The position numbers were made by a program, and so were the translations under genes. A DNA stretch of 64,000 nucleotides, taken from contig BBDJ01000001.1 of NCBI GenBank assembly GCA_001312325.1, positions 124,001-188,000 of the forward strand, read 5' to 3'. Below the pieces are notes generated by a model. The model worked only from the letters and a program-made list of their open reading frames with translations. It searched no databases and was not told the DNA's origin. Positions 20,907 through 30,973 of this stretch are shown here, in pieces. Within the stretch, counting starts at the first letter, position 1; the number at the start of each line of letters is the position of its first letter. This DNA comes from Lysinibacillus pakistanensis. GTDB lineage: Bacteria; Bacillota; Bacilli; Bacillales_A; Planococcaceae.

Positions 20907-21727
20907 TTCAAATTACTTCCTTTAACAATTTCGTCAATTTTTTTTAATATAATTAGTAATTCTTTTACATCAGTTAAAGAAAGCATATTCGGACCGTCAC
21001 ACAAAGCATTTTCTGGATCCGGATGTACTTCCATAAATATACCATCTACTCCAGATGCAATTGCAGCTCGAGCTAAGTTCGCTACATATTCTCTGTTTCC
21101 TGATGACGAAGTTCCATTTCCACCTGGAATTTGGACACTATGTGTAGCATCAAATATCACCGGAATACCTTGTGATCGCATAATCTGTAACGAACGCATA
21201 TCTACTACTAAATTATTATACCCAAAAGAAGTGCCTCTTTCTGTTAACACTATTTTATGATTTCCAGTAGTTTTAATTTTATCAACTATGTTGTTACAAT
21301 CCCATGGACCAAGAATTGTCCCTTTTTTTACATTTATAATTTTATTCGTTTTACCTGCTGCAACTAACAAATCTGTTTGTCTACATAAAAAAGCTGGAAT
21401 TTGTATTATATCAGCGACTTTAGCTACTTCTTCTATTTGTTGTACATCATGTATATCAGTTACAATCGGTATATTAAAATTTTCCTTAACTTTCTTTAAA
21501 ATTTCTAGCCCTTTTTGAATACCTGGTCCTCTAAATGAATTTATCGATGAACGGTTTGCCTTATCAAAAGATGCTTTAAATACATAATTTATTTTTAGTT
21601 CTTCGGATAGTTCTTTCATGAATTTTGCAATATATAAAACTTGTTCTTCACTTTCAATAACACATGGACCTGCTAATAACACAAATGGCTCCTTGTTATT
21701 CGTTTCTTCCTCAAAATTAAATAACAT
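20903..21727 (-). CDS. kdsA: KdsA, 3-deoxy-D-manno-octulosonate-8-phosphate synthase (metal-dependent type)
   Basis: Condenses phosphoenolpyruvate with arabinose-5-P to give Kdo-8-P. 274 residues, frame intact. KASFDKANRSSINSFRGPG is specific to KdsA and separates it from the related DAHP synthases. LLAGPCVIESEE with its metal-ligand cysteine and LGPWDCNN (not the SPGQ of E. coli KdsA) point to the metal-dependent class like the Aquifex enzyme. LTERGTSFGYNNLVVDMR and FDATHSVQ complete the active site. ATG at 21725-21727 with GGAGG eight bases upstream; an in-frame ATG at 21742 has a poorer site. Its presence in a Gram-positive flagellar locus is unusual. Confidence 0.93.
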   Translation of the reverse strand: MLFNFEEETNNKEPFVLLAGPCVIESEEQVLYIAKFMKELSEELKINYVFKASFDKANRSSINSFRGPGIQKGLEILKKVKENFNIPIVTDIHDVQQIEEVAKVADIIQIPAFLCRQTDLLVAAGKTNKIINVKKGTILGPWDCNNIVDKIKTTGNHKIVLTERGTSFGYNNLVVDMRSLQIMRSQGIPVIFDATHSVQIPGGNGTSSSGNREYVANLARAAIASGVDGIFMEVHPDPENALCDGPNMLSLTDVKELLIILKKIDEIVKGSNLK

Positions 21728-21825
21728 TCTAAAAACCTCCATCTATAAACCTTTACACAATTGAAATTTCATCAATTTATCGATTATCTAAAAAAATATA
21801 AGACTAAGTTTTTAAATTTTAATGA

Positions 21826-22501
21826 TTAAAATTTAAAAATTGTTTTTTTTATAATATATGCTGGGGTATGGCTAAATGGAAATTTTCTAATTTCAACATC
21901 TTTCCCCTTAAAATATTCATCTACGGCTTTCGTTTCTCCTGGGAAAAATCCATAATCGTCCAATATCAAAACCCCTCCTTTGGATAATAAAGGATATAAA
22001 TTTTCTAATAAAACCACAGTTGGCTCATATATATCTACATCTATATGTAATAATGATATTTTTAAATTAGGATTTTCTTCAATATAATTAGGAACTGTTG
22101 TTAAAATGTTTCCAGCTATAAGTTCTATATTATCATTACATTTCTTATAATTTAATATCTCTAATAACTGGTCCTCACTAATACTTTTACTGCCAGCAGT
22201 ATTAATGAAATTTTCTCTATAATTTTTATCTAACTCATAATCGGTTTCTGGAAATTCTCCAAACATATCAAATCCAATTATTTTCTTAGAAAAATTTGTT
22301 TCTAATAAGGTGCGAAAAGCGGCAAATCTTGCAAATGAAGCTCCTTTAAAAACACCTGCTTCAACAATTTGTCCTGGAATATCTAATACCATTTTATATA
22401 GTTCATAATGTGCAATTAACTTCCCTATTCTTGCATTATCACAAGATAAATAAAAATTATTTTCATGTTCATATTTTTTTAGACAAATCTGGCATTATCA
22501 T
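21826..22501 (-). CDS. TylF/MycF-type SAM-dependent O-methyltransferase
   Basis: About 225 residues. GQIVEAGVFKGASFARFAAF is the family's SAM-binding start, followed by KIIGFDMFGEFPETD, HIDVDIYEPTVVLLENLYPL and LILDDYGFFPGETKAVDEY, where the acidic residues bind the metal. Relatives methylate sugar hydroxyls of macrolides. ATG at 22499-22501 after GGAGGAAGTAAAG. The frame is broken at an A7 run near 22480. An AT-only inverted repeat (21811-21843) overlaps the stop codon. Here the target is most likely a hydroxyl of the flagellar sugar. Confidence 0.8.
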
Positions 22502-22514
22502 CCTTTACTTCCTC

Positions 22515-23161
22515 CTAAAAAAAACCATACTTTTCAACTAAACTATGTGGTTCTAATCCTTTAACTATATCTCCAATTAAAGATTTTTCATTAAATGCAA
22601 TTTCTAATGCACGTTTAATCACTTCATCTTCTCTATCACTAGGAATAACAGCTATTCCATCAATATCTCCAAAGATTAAGTAACCTGGAATAATGGAGAT
22701 ATCATCTATGGTCACAGGGCAATTCAAATCATGGATGGCACCATGATTTTTATATCCTTTGAATACCTTCCCTTTGCAAAAACAGGATAATCTAAAGCTC
22801 TTGTTTGGGCATTATCTCTAGTTACTCCGTCTACAATTGTGCCTGATGCTTTTTCTCTTAAAGCTAACATTGTATTTAGTTCTCCCCAATATGCTAAATG
22901 TCCAAGTTCATTTTTTATTACAATCACATCATCTTCCTTAACAGTAGAATAGATCTTTAACCCATTATATATACTGTTTATAGGTTCATTATCTTCTCTT
23001 TTCACAACATGAATAGTTTTTGCTCTACCACATAACTTTGCATGTTCAAAATTTGATTTAAATTTGTCTGAAAGCATCCCAGTAATACCCAATTCATCGA
23101 ATACATCTGAAATAATTGCAGTAGATAAAATTCGCTTTAAAAGATTAAAATTGTGTTTCAT
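22515..23161 (-). CDS. RraA/HMG-aldolase-like protein
   Basis: About 215 residues of the RraA-like (dimethylmenaquinone methyltransferase-like) family, whose enzymes include 4-hydroxy-4-methyl-2-oxoglutarate aldolase and oxaloacetate decarboxylase. LSTAIISDVFDELGITG, GRAKTIHV, YWGELNTMLALREKASGTIVDGVTRD (with the GE..N..A and D-G-x-x-R-D metal/catalytic sites) and GDIDGIAVIPSD are present. ATG at 23159-23161 overlaps the stop of the upstream cytidylyltransferase. The frame is broken near 22768 by loss of one base. Its role in a sugar cluster is unknown; cleaving or forming a 2-keto acid would fit the chemistry. Confidence 0.78.
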
Positions 23162-23815
23162 CCTCTTAAACCCCTTTCAATAATTTGAGCAAACTCATAA
23201 TCCTCTGGATAATTAATATCAATTCCTTCTAATTGTGATACTTCTAATAAATATGGTTTATTCCCTATTCTTTTTTTTAGTACTTATTAATGTTTCATGT
23301 CGTATTATATATAATCCCATTGTTTCAATAATTGTATCTGAAAGTGTATTACTATTTGGAATATTATTAATATCGTATAGTGGACCACTCTCATCCCATA
23401 AATATAGCTTTTCACGTTTAACAGCAACTACAGAGTCGTATTCCTGATTTTCTTTAAGAATTCTAATTCCTTTATCAATTGTTTCAATACTTATAAACGG
23501 ACTAGTACATAACAGTTGAACATATATGTCTGCTTTTGAAAAATTAGCTTCATTTAATAATAACTGATTTCCATCTGTTTCATTCGTAGCGTATTGTATA
23601 TCTCTCTTCATTGCGGAACATTTAGACACTTTTGAAACCGCATGGTTGATAAAATTTTCTGATTCTGTATCTATATAAAAGTTTGTAATTTCAGTGCTTC
23701 TAGATAAAGTTTTTAAAGCGTTAACATATAAAGCTTCTCCAAAAATTTTTAATTGATTTTTATTTTGAACTCTATTACTTACACTTTTTGCTGGTACAAA
23801 AGCATGCACTTTCAT
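23158..23815 (-). CDS. CMP-sugar synthetase of the NeuA/KdsB type
   Basis: About 219 residues. The N-terminus MKVHAFVPAKSVSNRVQNKN is the nucleotide-binding loop of acylneuraminate cytidylyltransferases (usual form IPARGGSKxIPxKN), and IYVQLLCTSPFIS is the second family motif. ATG at 23813-23815 with GGAGGAG upstream. The frame is broken near 23274 at a T run. With kdsA, kdsC and kdsD in the same operon the substrate is probably Kdo, making this the activating enzyme (KdsB function on a NeuA-type scaffold). A different 2-keto-3-deoxy acid is possible. A separate neuA lies at 30974-31674. Confidence 0.78.
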
Positions 23816-23855
23816 AAAGCTCCTCCTTTGCTTAGTTTTTTCATTTTGCTTCATT

Positions 23856-24961
23856 CTACTCCCAATTATAGAGAGGTAATTTTGGATATAAGGCTGATTT
23901 AGTTGTTGCAGTATATAGTTTCAATTCTTTTGATTCATTAAATTTCTCATATAATAAAAAAAATCATTTGATCTGCTCCTAAATTCTCTGATTGATCACA
24001 AAAAGTCTCATGAGTCAATTGTTTTTTTATCAGATCTTGGAATAAAATATTCATTAACATCATCGTAATCATCATAAAAATAACCATTATTTTTTTAATT
24101 CAACACCACAAAAAAATAATCTCTTTATACCCTAACCTAATAGCAATAGAGAATATAGTGACAGCTGTACTAACAAATGAATAAAAACAATTATCGTCCT
24201 CTATTAAATTCAGTTCTTTCAATAAATCAAACCTTTGTTCGAAATCTTTTTTTTGAATAAAAATCTAAGTAATGATTCTGTAAAATTGGAATTATTTTAT
24301 TCTCTGATTTTAAAATACTGATACTATTATCTTCCATATTTCCTAATTCTTTAATAAAGTCATATTCAATATTTAGTAATCTATTTAGTTTAATTAAATT
24401 ATCTAGATTTTCTGTTTTATAGAAAAATTCAAAGGTATAATAAGTAGGTAAAAAAACTATGTAAACTCCAATAGTTCATTCCCCAAGAGTCATATTTTTT
24501 TTATATGTCCCCATTGTTCATCGGTAATGTCATTTATAGTTCCCCCTGTACCAAGAATAAATAATCGATCACTTGTTTTTTTCGTTTTTAGTCTATTAAT
24601 GTCAATAAAATTATATTTAATTTTATTTTCATCAAGTTTATTTTTATTAAGTAAAAATTTTTCATATCTCGCTAATAATCCAGGTAAACTTCTCGCATCA
24701 TAAAAGTGTAGATTTTGCTGGTAATTCATTTTTTCTAGCTGTACAATAATTTCTTCAGCATATGAACTAGCAATTAGAATTTTTTTGGTTTCTATTTAGT
24801 ACCAAATTACTTGGGTGCTTTACAGTATAACCATTAACATTCTTATTAATATTATTATCTAAAAAATAAGCAATTTTAATATGAGGAAAATATCTATTAA
24901 AGTATTCTAAAAGTTTTCGTCCCACACTTCCTGTTCCAAAAATTATATACTCCTGCGTCAC
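23856..24961 (-). CDS. Putative glycosyltransferase with N-terminal Rossmann domain (sialyltransferase-like)
   Basis: About 367 residues pieced together across several frame breaks (near 24782, 24493, 24450, 24248, 24110, 24030, 23960). Residues about 1-95 form a Rossmann-like domain (IIFGTGSVGRKLLEYF, YFLDNNIN, KILIASSY). The second half has LFILGTGGTINDI, a later FVSTAVTIFSIAIRLGYKEI and IIFCGVELKNNGYFYDD. The last two resemble the CMP-sugar binding region of family-42 sialyltransferases and DUF115 proteins. Its position directly before the Kdo cytidylyltransferase makes it the candidate Kdo transferase. The start ATG at 24959-24961 is followed by TQEYII. The family call is tentative. Confidence 0.55.
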
Positions 24962-25091
24962 TACAAATCACCCCATCTAGCCATTATTTAAAATATTAGC
25001 GGAAATAAAACTTTTAAATGTGGATTTATTCCCTTAGATACACATGTACTCAATTACTCTTTTTAGTCTATATAACTAAAAATAGTTAAAT

Positions 25092-26545
25092 TCATTCTAA
25101 ATCATAAATATTTAAATACTTTATACCTTCAAACGTTAACCACCTTACGTTAAGCTTATTAGTATAATCCCTATCTTTCTCTAAGTTTGCATGTTGTAAA
25201 GTTTCCATTATTTCATCATCAAATGAAGAAGCAACCAAAATTATCGGATTATAACCCATAATTTTATTATTGTCGACTTCCCAATTTAATACACTATAAC
25301 CTTCTATTTCACTATTACGTTTCTCTATATTAGAATCAATAAATCCAATAAAGTTAGTTTTTATCGGTAATTTTTCAAAAGTAGTTTTCCCTCGTTTTCC
25401 AATACCCCAAATAAATATAGGTGTTGATTCATTTAAAAGTATATAATTGTTACTCTTCTGTTTGTTTTTTATAATTTGATAGTCCTTAACTTTAAATTCT
25501 CCACTTTTAAAATTATTTATAGTTTCTAAAGTTAAATCTAAAAATAACCTTCCATTTCTTACATCTGGCTCTAAGTGTGCTCCTTCTGCCACTCATTCCA
25601 AGCATTTATAAATATAATTTGTTTATCTATAGTATAATTTTTTACTTTCTCCATCGATTTGTATAGCCAATAACTATAATCATTTGGATCATCAATTTGA
25701 ATTATACTAGCATTTTCACCTCGTCTAGCAGAATTATCCCAATTCGGAAAAACTGTAGGGAAAATCGTAATATCATCAGGAAACTCTTTTTTTATTGACA
25801 TATCCACAAATGATTTATAGTTATAAACTGCTGTTTTTGTTAATCCAACATTTTCTTGTTCACTTCCATTAAAACTATTTGGTTCAAAATTATAGATAGC
25901 ATCGAAGCCCAAATCAATTAATTCATCGTATGAAAGTTCATTAAAAACAGTGTTAGCTGCAACTGTATAAATTCCATTCAATCCTTCTTCAATACAGTAA
26001 TTATTCCATTTTCTTATAATAGATTTCATATTTTTAATATCCATTGCACGATAAACTAAAAATATAGGTTTTCCCTCTATTTTCATATATCTAGAATCTT
26101 TAAAATAAGGCATTAGCCATTCCATATGCTTCTCAGCAGAATATGTATTATAATTTTGTGCAATAAGTATTTCTTTTTCTTTCCCATCCCATCTTCTTGT
26201 CCAATTCTCATTTGCCCAACATAAACAGAATGGCATATCTACATTTGGATTTTTTAACATCATCTCTATGGGTTTTTCTAAAAGAAGCCTCTCATTAAAC
26301 CAATAATGATAGTAACAAAAAGCATCTATTCCATAAGTTTTAGCTAATTTAGATTGCTCTTCCATGATTATAGGTAACCTTAAATCGTAGAAACCAAGTT
26401 CAGACGGTAAATGAGGTTGGTAATGTCCATTGAATAATGGTTTTGATTTCGTTACGTTTGACCATTCCGTAAAACCTTTTCCCCACCATTCGTCATTTTC
26501 TTTTATAGGATGAAACTGCGGTAAATAAAATGCTATTAATTTCAT
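25092..26545 (-). CDS. WbsX-type (GH99-like) glycan protein with C-terminal Rossmann domain
   Basis: About 484 residues. The first 345 are a WbsX/GH99-like barrel: MKLIAFYLPQFHPIKENDEW, KGFTEWSNVTKSKPLF, FCYYHYWFNERLLLEKP, CWANENWTRRWDG and NAWNEWAEGAHLEPD. Such proteins occur in O-antigen and capsule loci and are thought to be glycosyltransferases or hydrolases. The C-terminus adds a nucleotide-binding-like domain (FIWGIGKRGKTTF, GFIDSN, ILVASSFDDEI). ATG at 26543-26545 after GAGGTTTAAAATT. The frame is broken near 25588 by loss of one G in the motif AATGAATGGGCAGAAGG. It lies between the GT2 and the sialyltransferase-like gene. Confidence 0.75.
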
Positions 26546-26685
26546 AATTTTAAACCTCACATAAAAAGTTTTCTGTTTAAGGACATTATTTTAAAAATTT
26601 TTAAACATATATTTGGCTCTCTCTTATAATCTAGCGCTTTCACTGTTAATATGAGACCCTTCACTTTACACCATTTTAATATAAT

Positions 26686-27773
26686 CTATAAAAATCTTTT
26701 TTTATTTTCATAACCTAATGCTTCTATTTGCTCACGGATTTCATTGTAATAATAAGATGCAATTACCACATAGGGCTTTACAGATAACTCTTCTAAAATT
26801 CTAGGAGAATATACGTGATAATCATCCAATTTCGTCTTCCATTTGTTTCCATCATTATCTATATAACCTTGAATGTTCCATTTTTCTAATATACTTAGAG
26901 CAGTTTTTCCTTTTTCACCGGTTCCAAAAACATAAATTGGTCGTTCTTTTTCAATAAGAAACTCCTCAAAATTTCTCTTTATATGCTTCTGACTTATCTC
27001 TAATGAAATATCATATGGATCTCCTTTATAAAGTAAATCCTTCCAAATGGAAATGAATGTATTTACATCACTTGGAGGAGATTCCTTTCCTCTAGAAATG
27101 CCTTCATGGTGGATAATTGTATCTTTTGCACAAATGGTTTTAAATCCTTTTTTTATTCATCCTTAAACATAAATCTATATCATTTAATACAACTTTTAGA
27201 TTTTCATTGAACCCCTGTAATCTCTCAAAATCATTTCGGCGAATTAATAGACATGCACCAATAACTGCAGAAACTTGATGTTTTGTTCTCAAATGTGGTA
27301 ATTCCTCTAATAAAGCATAACGATAAGGTTGCCATGCACCTTTACTATGTAAATTGACACCCGCATGTTGGATTGTATTGTTTGGATACAAAAGGGTTGC
27401 TCCCACAACACCAACATTCTCTTGATTTAAAATATCAATTAAATTATTTATTGTGTTGGGTAAAATAAACTCCATATCATTATTTAAAAATAACAAGTAT
27501 TTCCCCGTAGCATGCTTAACTCCAAAATTATTTAAAAGAGCATAATTAAAGGGGAGGTTATATTCAATAATTCGATAGTTGGGTTTCTTTTTTTAATTCA
27601 TTAAAATATACAAATGTGTGTTCTTCCACACTGTTATTACTTATAATGATAATCTCATCATTATCCATGTTGTGGTATTTTTCTAGGGTATTAATACACT
27701 GTTTTAAATATTCAACTTTATCTTTTGTCAAAATAATAACACTTACATTATTTTTTTTTTCTACACTCTCCAC
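26686..27773 (-). CDS. Family 2 glycosyltransferase with C-terminal Rossmann domain
   Basis: About 362 residues. The GT-A domain shows VSVIILTKDKVEYLKQCINT, LLFLNNDMEFI (the DxD-like metal site), AVIGACLLIRRNDF and VLNDIDLCLRMNKKG. The C-terminal 110 residues (PIYVFGTGEKGKTALSIL, GYIDNDGNKWK, YVVIASYYYNEI) repeat the accessory domain seen in the WbsX protein and in the gene at 23856-24961. GTG start at 27771-27773, overlapping the tarJ stop. Frame breaks at T runs near 27590, 27152 and elsewhere; stop TAG at 26686-26688. Probably adds a sugar to the flagellar glycan. Confidence 0.75.
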
Positions 27774-28816
27774 TCCATCACCGTCTTTCCATAATGCTTT
27801 AAACTATCCATCTCAAAGGCTTGATGAATGTTTTTAATACTTTCCACCTTAATTACATTATTAATCAAGCTACTTAGATAGGAAACTATATTCACCTCTT
27901 GCATAAAATCAATAGCCTTTTGAAAATCCTTCACACCACTACGGCTATTATTGACTAATACAATTCCTTTCTCCATCATTAATCGAACATTTAGAGGTAC
28001 TGCTGTTTCAGAAACACCTAAAGTTGAAATAGTTCCACCTGGATAGATTAGATCAATCATTCTATTTAACACATCAGTCTGGGCTTCTCCTCCAACACAC
28101 TCGAAAAAAATGATGAATTATTAAACCATCTGTTTTATCATTTAATAGGTATGTCTCATCAACAAATGAGAACATTTCTAGCTTGTCTACATGTTTCCCA
28201 AAAACAATCACTTTTGATTTCGGATATTCTCTCTTAATTAACAGCGACAAAATATAGGAAATATTTCCGTCACCCCAAACACCAAAAGTGTCGTTCACTC
28301 CATGAGAATAATATGAAAAACGCTTTAAAGAATGAACACACACCGAAACTAATTCTGTAATGGCTAGAATTTCCGCTGGTATAAACTCTGGTGTTCTAAT
28401 TATTAACTCTCTTGGTAGGGATACAATTTCTTGCATGAAGCCATCGAAACCACTTGACCTGAATTTCCCATTCAAACAATAATTTTCGCCAATTTTCTCA
28501 TTTTTTTCACTTAGGGACGGGGGGAAGCCAAAAAAAGCTTCCAGAAATATTTGGAATGAGAACAACCCTTTCTCCATATTTTAACTGATTAAGGGGGTCA
28601 TATTGAACTTCTCCAATAGCCTCATGAATTAAAGCCATTGGAAGTTTTTTTATTTAATACTTTTTCGGATCGCATACCCTTATAATACCTTTGATCTGCA
28701 TGACAAATAGAAAGATATGTCGGACGTACAATAACATTTGTTTCTAGCAATTCAACATGCTGTGTTACAATTTCAAATGTTTTTGGTTTAGTCAGTTGAA
28801 TTACTTGATTAATCAT
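27761..28816 (-). CDS. tarJ: TarJ-like ribulose-5-phosphate reductase (zinc alcohol dehydrogenase family)
   Basis: NADPH-dependent reduction of ribulose-5-P to ribitol-5-P. About 350 residues: TYLSICHADQRYYKGMR carries the cysteine of the catalytic zinc site, then FGVWGDGNISYILSLLIK is the dinucleotide-binding segment and FECVGG(E)AQTDVLNRMIDL the end of it. This pattern fits the TarJ/Bcs1-linked dehydrogenases. ATG at 28814-28816, one base from the tarI stop. Frame breaks at T runs near 28654, 28530 and 28110. The family also includes other polyol dehydrogenases, so the substrate is inferred from the adjacent tarI. Confidence 0.8.
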
Positions 28817-28817
28817 C

Positions 28818-29531
28818 TTATCCTTCCCTTTCTAATAATGCCTTTGCTACTGTTAAATCAAATGGAGTCGTTATTTTAAAATTTAGTTGCTCACCCTTGA
28901 CTAAATAAACAGACTTATCCAACAAACCATACAACTTTGCTACATCCGTTGCAGTGTCCATTTGTACTTTCGCCAGTTGGCTAAAAGCTACTATTAATTC
29001 CTTAACTTTAAAAGACTGAGGTGTTTGTCCTTGATAATATTTTGCTCTTTCTGGGATTGAAGTAATTTCGTTTCCATCCTCTGAATAAACAATTGTATCG
29101 ATACTATCAATTACTGTATCAACTGCACCATACTGAATTGCTTTATCTATATTTTCTCGAATAATTTGGTAACTAATAAATGGACGGACTGCATCATGTG
29201 TCAAGACGATACAATCTTTTGTTATTTCGAAATTTTGACTAATATAGTTTATCCCACATAAAACCGTATCATTACGAGTTTCCCCACCTTTAATGACTTC
29301 AAATATGGAACTATCTTTTTCGAAATTTTTCCTAATCAAATCTTGTGTATAAGCGAGCCAATTAGGATGTGTTACAACAATTATTTTTGTTAACTCATCT
29401 TTAAAAAGATAAAACTTCTCGAGTGTATGTAAAATTATTGCCTTATTATTCAAAAGTAAAAATTGTTTTGGCATTTCTACATTACCCATACGTTGCCCTG
29501 TTCCGCCAGCTAAAATTAGTGCAAATTTCAT
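28818..29531 (-). CDS. tarI: TarI-like D-ribitol-5-phosphate cytidylyltransferase
   Basis: Forms CDP-ribitol from CTP and ribitol-5-P. 237 residues, frame intact. It starts FALILAGGTGQRMGNVEMPKQF, the IspD/TarI nucleotide loop, followed by GGETRNDTVLCGINYI, LTHDAVRPFIS and PQSFKVKELI. IspD makes isoprenoid precursors with the same fold, but the adjacent TarJ supports ribitol chemistry. ATG at 29529-29531 after GGAGAGC. Ribitol-phosphate is known from teichoic acids; here the pair sits in a flagellar sugar island far from any teichoic polymerase gene in view. Confidence 0.87.
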   Translation of the reverse strand: MKFALILAGGTGQRMGNVEMPKQFLLLNNKAIILHTLEKFYLFKDELTKIIVVTHPNWLAYTQDLIRKNFEKDSSIFEVIKGGETRNDTVLCGINYISQNFEITKDCIVLTHDAVRPFISYQIIRENIDKAIQYGAVDTVIDSIDTIVYSEDGNEITSIPERAKYYQGQTPQSFKVKELIVAFSQLAKVQMDTATDVAKLYGLLDKSVYLVKGEQLNFKITTPFDLTVAKALLEREG

Positions 29532-29544
29532 AACATGCTCTCCT

Positions 29545-30973
29545 TTATTTTATGCTAATAAATTCAAATTCATCTGAACGGTTATTTTTATATGGAACAA
29601 CAATATCCACAAACTTAGATTTATCATATTTTTCATTTACGGATATAAAGCCTTTAATATGATCTCCAGCTAAAAAAAATATCTCGGTACTTTTCTTGTC
29701 CAAGTACATAAATATCTTTAAAACGATTTTGATAAAAATACTTACTGAAATATGAATTCATAACATTTACTTCACATGTTTGAACAATTAATACTTTTTC
29801 ATTAAATGTAGGTAAATAATCTCCTAGTTTTCTATCTTTATTTACTAGTTCATGTTTATTAAAGATATCCGGAATATAACCTTTTCTTCCTTCAGGGACC
29901 TTGATATTAAATAACTCTAAAATCGTTGGATAAATATCTATAACGCGTGTACCTTGAATAGTAGATTTTTTTTAATCTCCTTTCCATTGTAGAGAATCAT
30001 CCCTTTTAAGGAATGGAAAGAAGTCATAAACCCTTTATTTCGAGCTTTTAAAATAATTTTGTTTTTAGGAAAAATGCAATCATCTGATAAACCAAATGCT
30101 TCTCGAATAACTTTTTCACTAGTATTAGGAAAATAATCTTTGTAAGGTAATTGTCCATGATCTGAAATAACAAGAATGTTTTCAGGTTGGAAAATATTAA
30201 TCATTTCCTGAATAAAGTAGTCTATATCCTTAATAGCTTTTTTCACTAATGTTTTATTATTGTCATGCATTGTAAAATGCCCTAAATAATCAAGCAGTCC
30301 AAAATAGAACCAAAACATATCTACTTTTTGCTTTTCATTCACACGACGGATATTTTCTAGCGAATAATCTAGCATATCTTTTAGATATTGATAGCCTTCC
30401 TCAAAATACTTTTCATCCAAAAATCCCTCTACAAGATTTGGATTTTCAAACAGTTCATCCCATGTATAGCCAAATGCAGTGGGGGATTTTGGATCTTTCC
30501 GCTTTGGCATTTCACCTACAAATAATTCGTGTAAATATTCATCTTTTTCAACAAGCATATGCCCTTCCAAAGCAATCTCTGGATCGTTATAATAATCATC
30601 AAACGGTAATTCTCCACTGACCATATAACCATTTATAGCCTCTGGTGGAGCGGTTACTAGCCCCTTCCACATCCCTACTTTGTATCCATGATCATTTAAA
30701 ACTCTCCATATTGTTTCTCTGTGTGAGTAATCGTATAAACGTGGTAAGCGATTTTCTGGTTGAAATTTCCCGGAAACAATTTGATTTTCTTCTGGAGATA
30801 ATCCTGTATACATTGATACCCAGTTATCATGTGATCCATAACCATAAACATACCCATCATAATTACCAGCAGCACCTGTCCCAACAAGTTTTTTTTAGAG
30901 TTGGATATTCATCAATATTTTCAAATAAAATATCTGGCATTAAAGCATCAATACCGATTACTAATAGTTTCAT
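29545..30973 (-). CDS. Alkaline-phosphatase-superfamily phosphodiesterase/phosphatase
   Basis: About 475 residues. LLVIGIDALMPDILFEN supplies the first metal-binding aspartate, HDNWVSMYTGLSPEEN the usual nucleophile region, DMFWFYFGLLDYLGH and ISDHGQ the remaining metal sites. This is the type I phosphodiesterase/nucleotide pyrophosphatase and phosphoglycerate-mutase fold. No signal peptide, so it is probably cytoplasmic. ATG at 30971-30973, immediately after the neuA stop. The frame is broken at T runs near 30893, 29968 and 29670. The substrate is unknown; a sugar-phosphate or nucleotide-sugar step in the island is the natural guess. Confidence 0.7.

Noticed and set aside
20903..21727. DAHP synthase (aromatic pathway) instead of KdsA
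   Set aside because: KANRSS in KASFDKANRSS is specific for Kdo-8-P synthase, and kdsC and kdsD are adjacent.
21811..21843. Terminator after the TylF-type gene
   Set aside because: The inverted repeat is made only of A and T and overlaps the coding end; kdsA follows after 98 bases, so strong termination is unlikely.
28818..29531. IspD (isoprenoid pathway) instead of TarI
   Set aside because: Same fold, but the gene directly beside it is a TarJ-like dehydrogenase and no isoprenoid gene is near.
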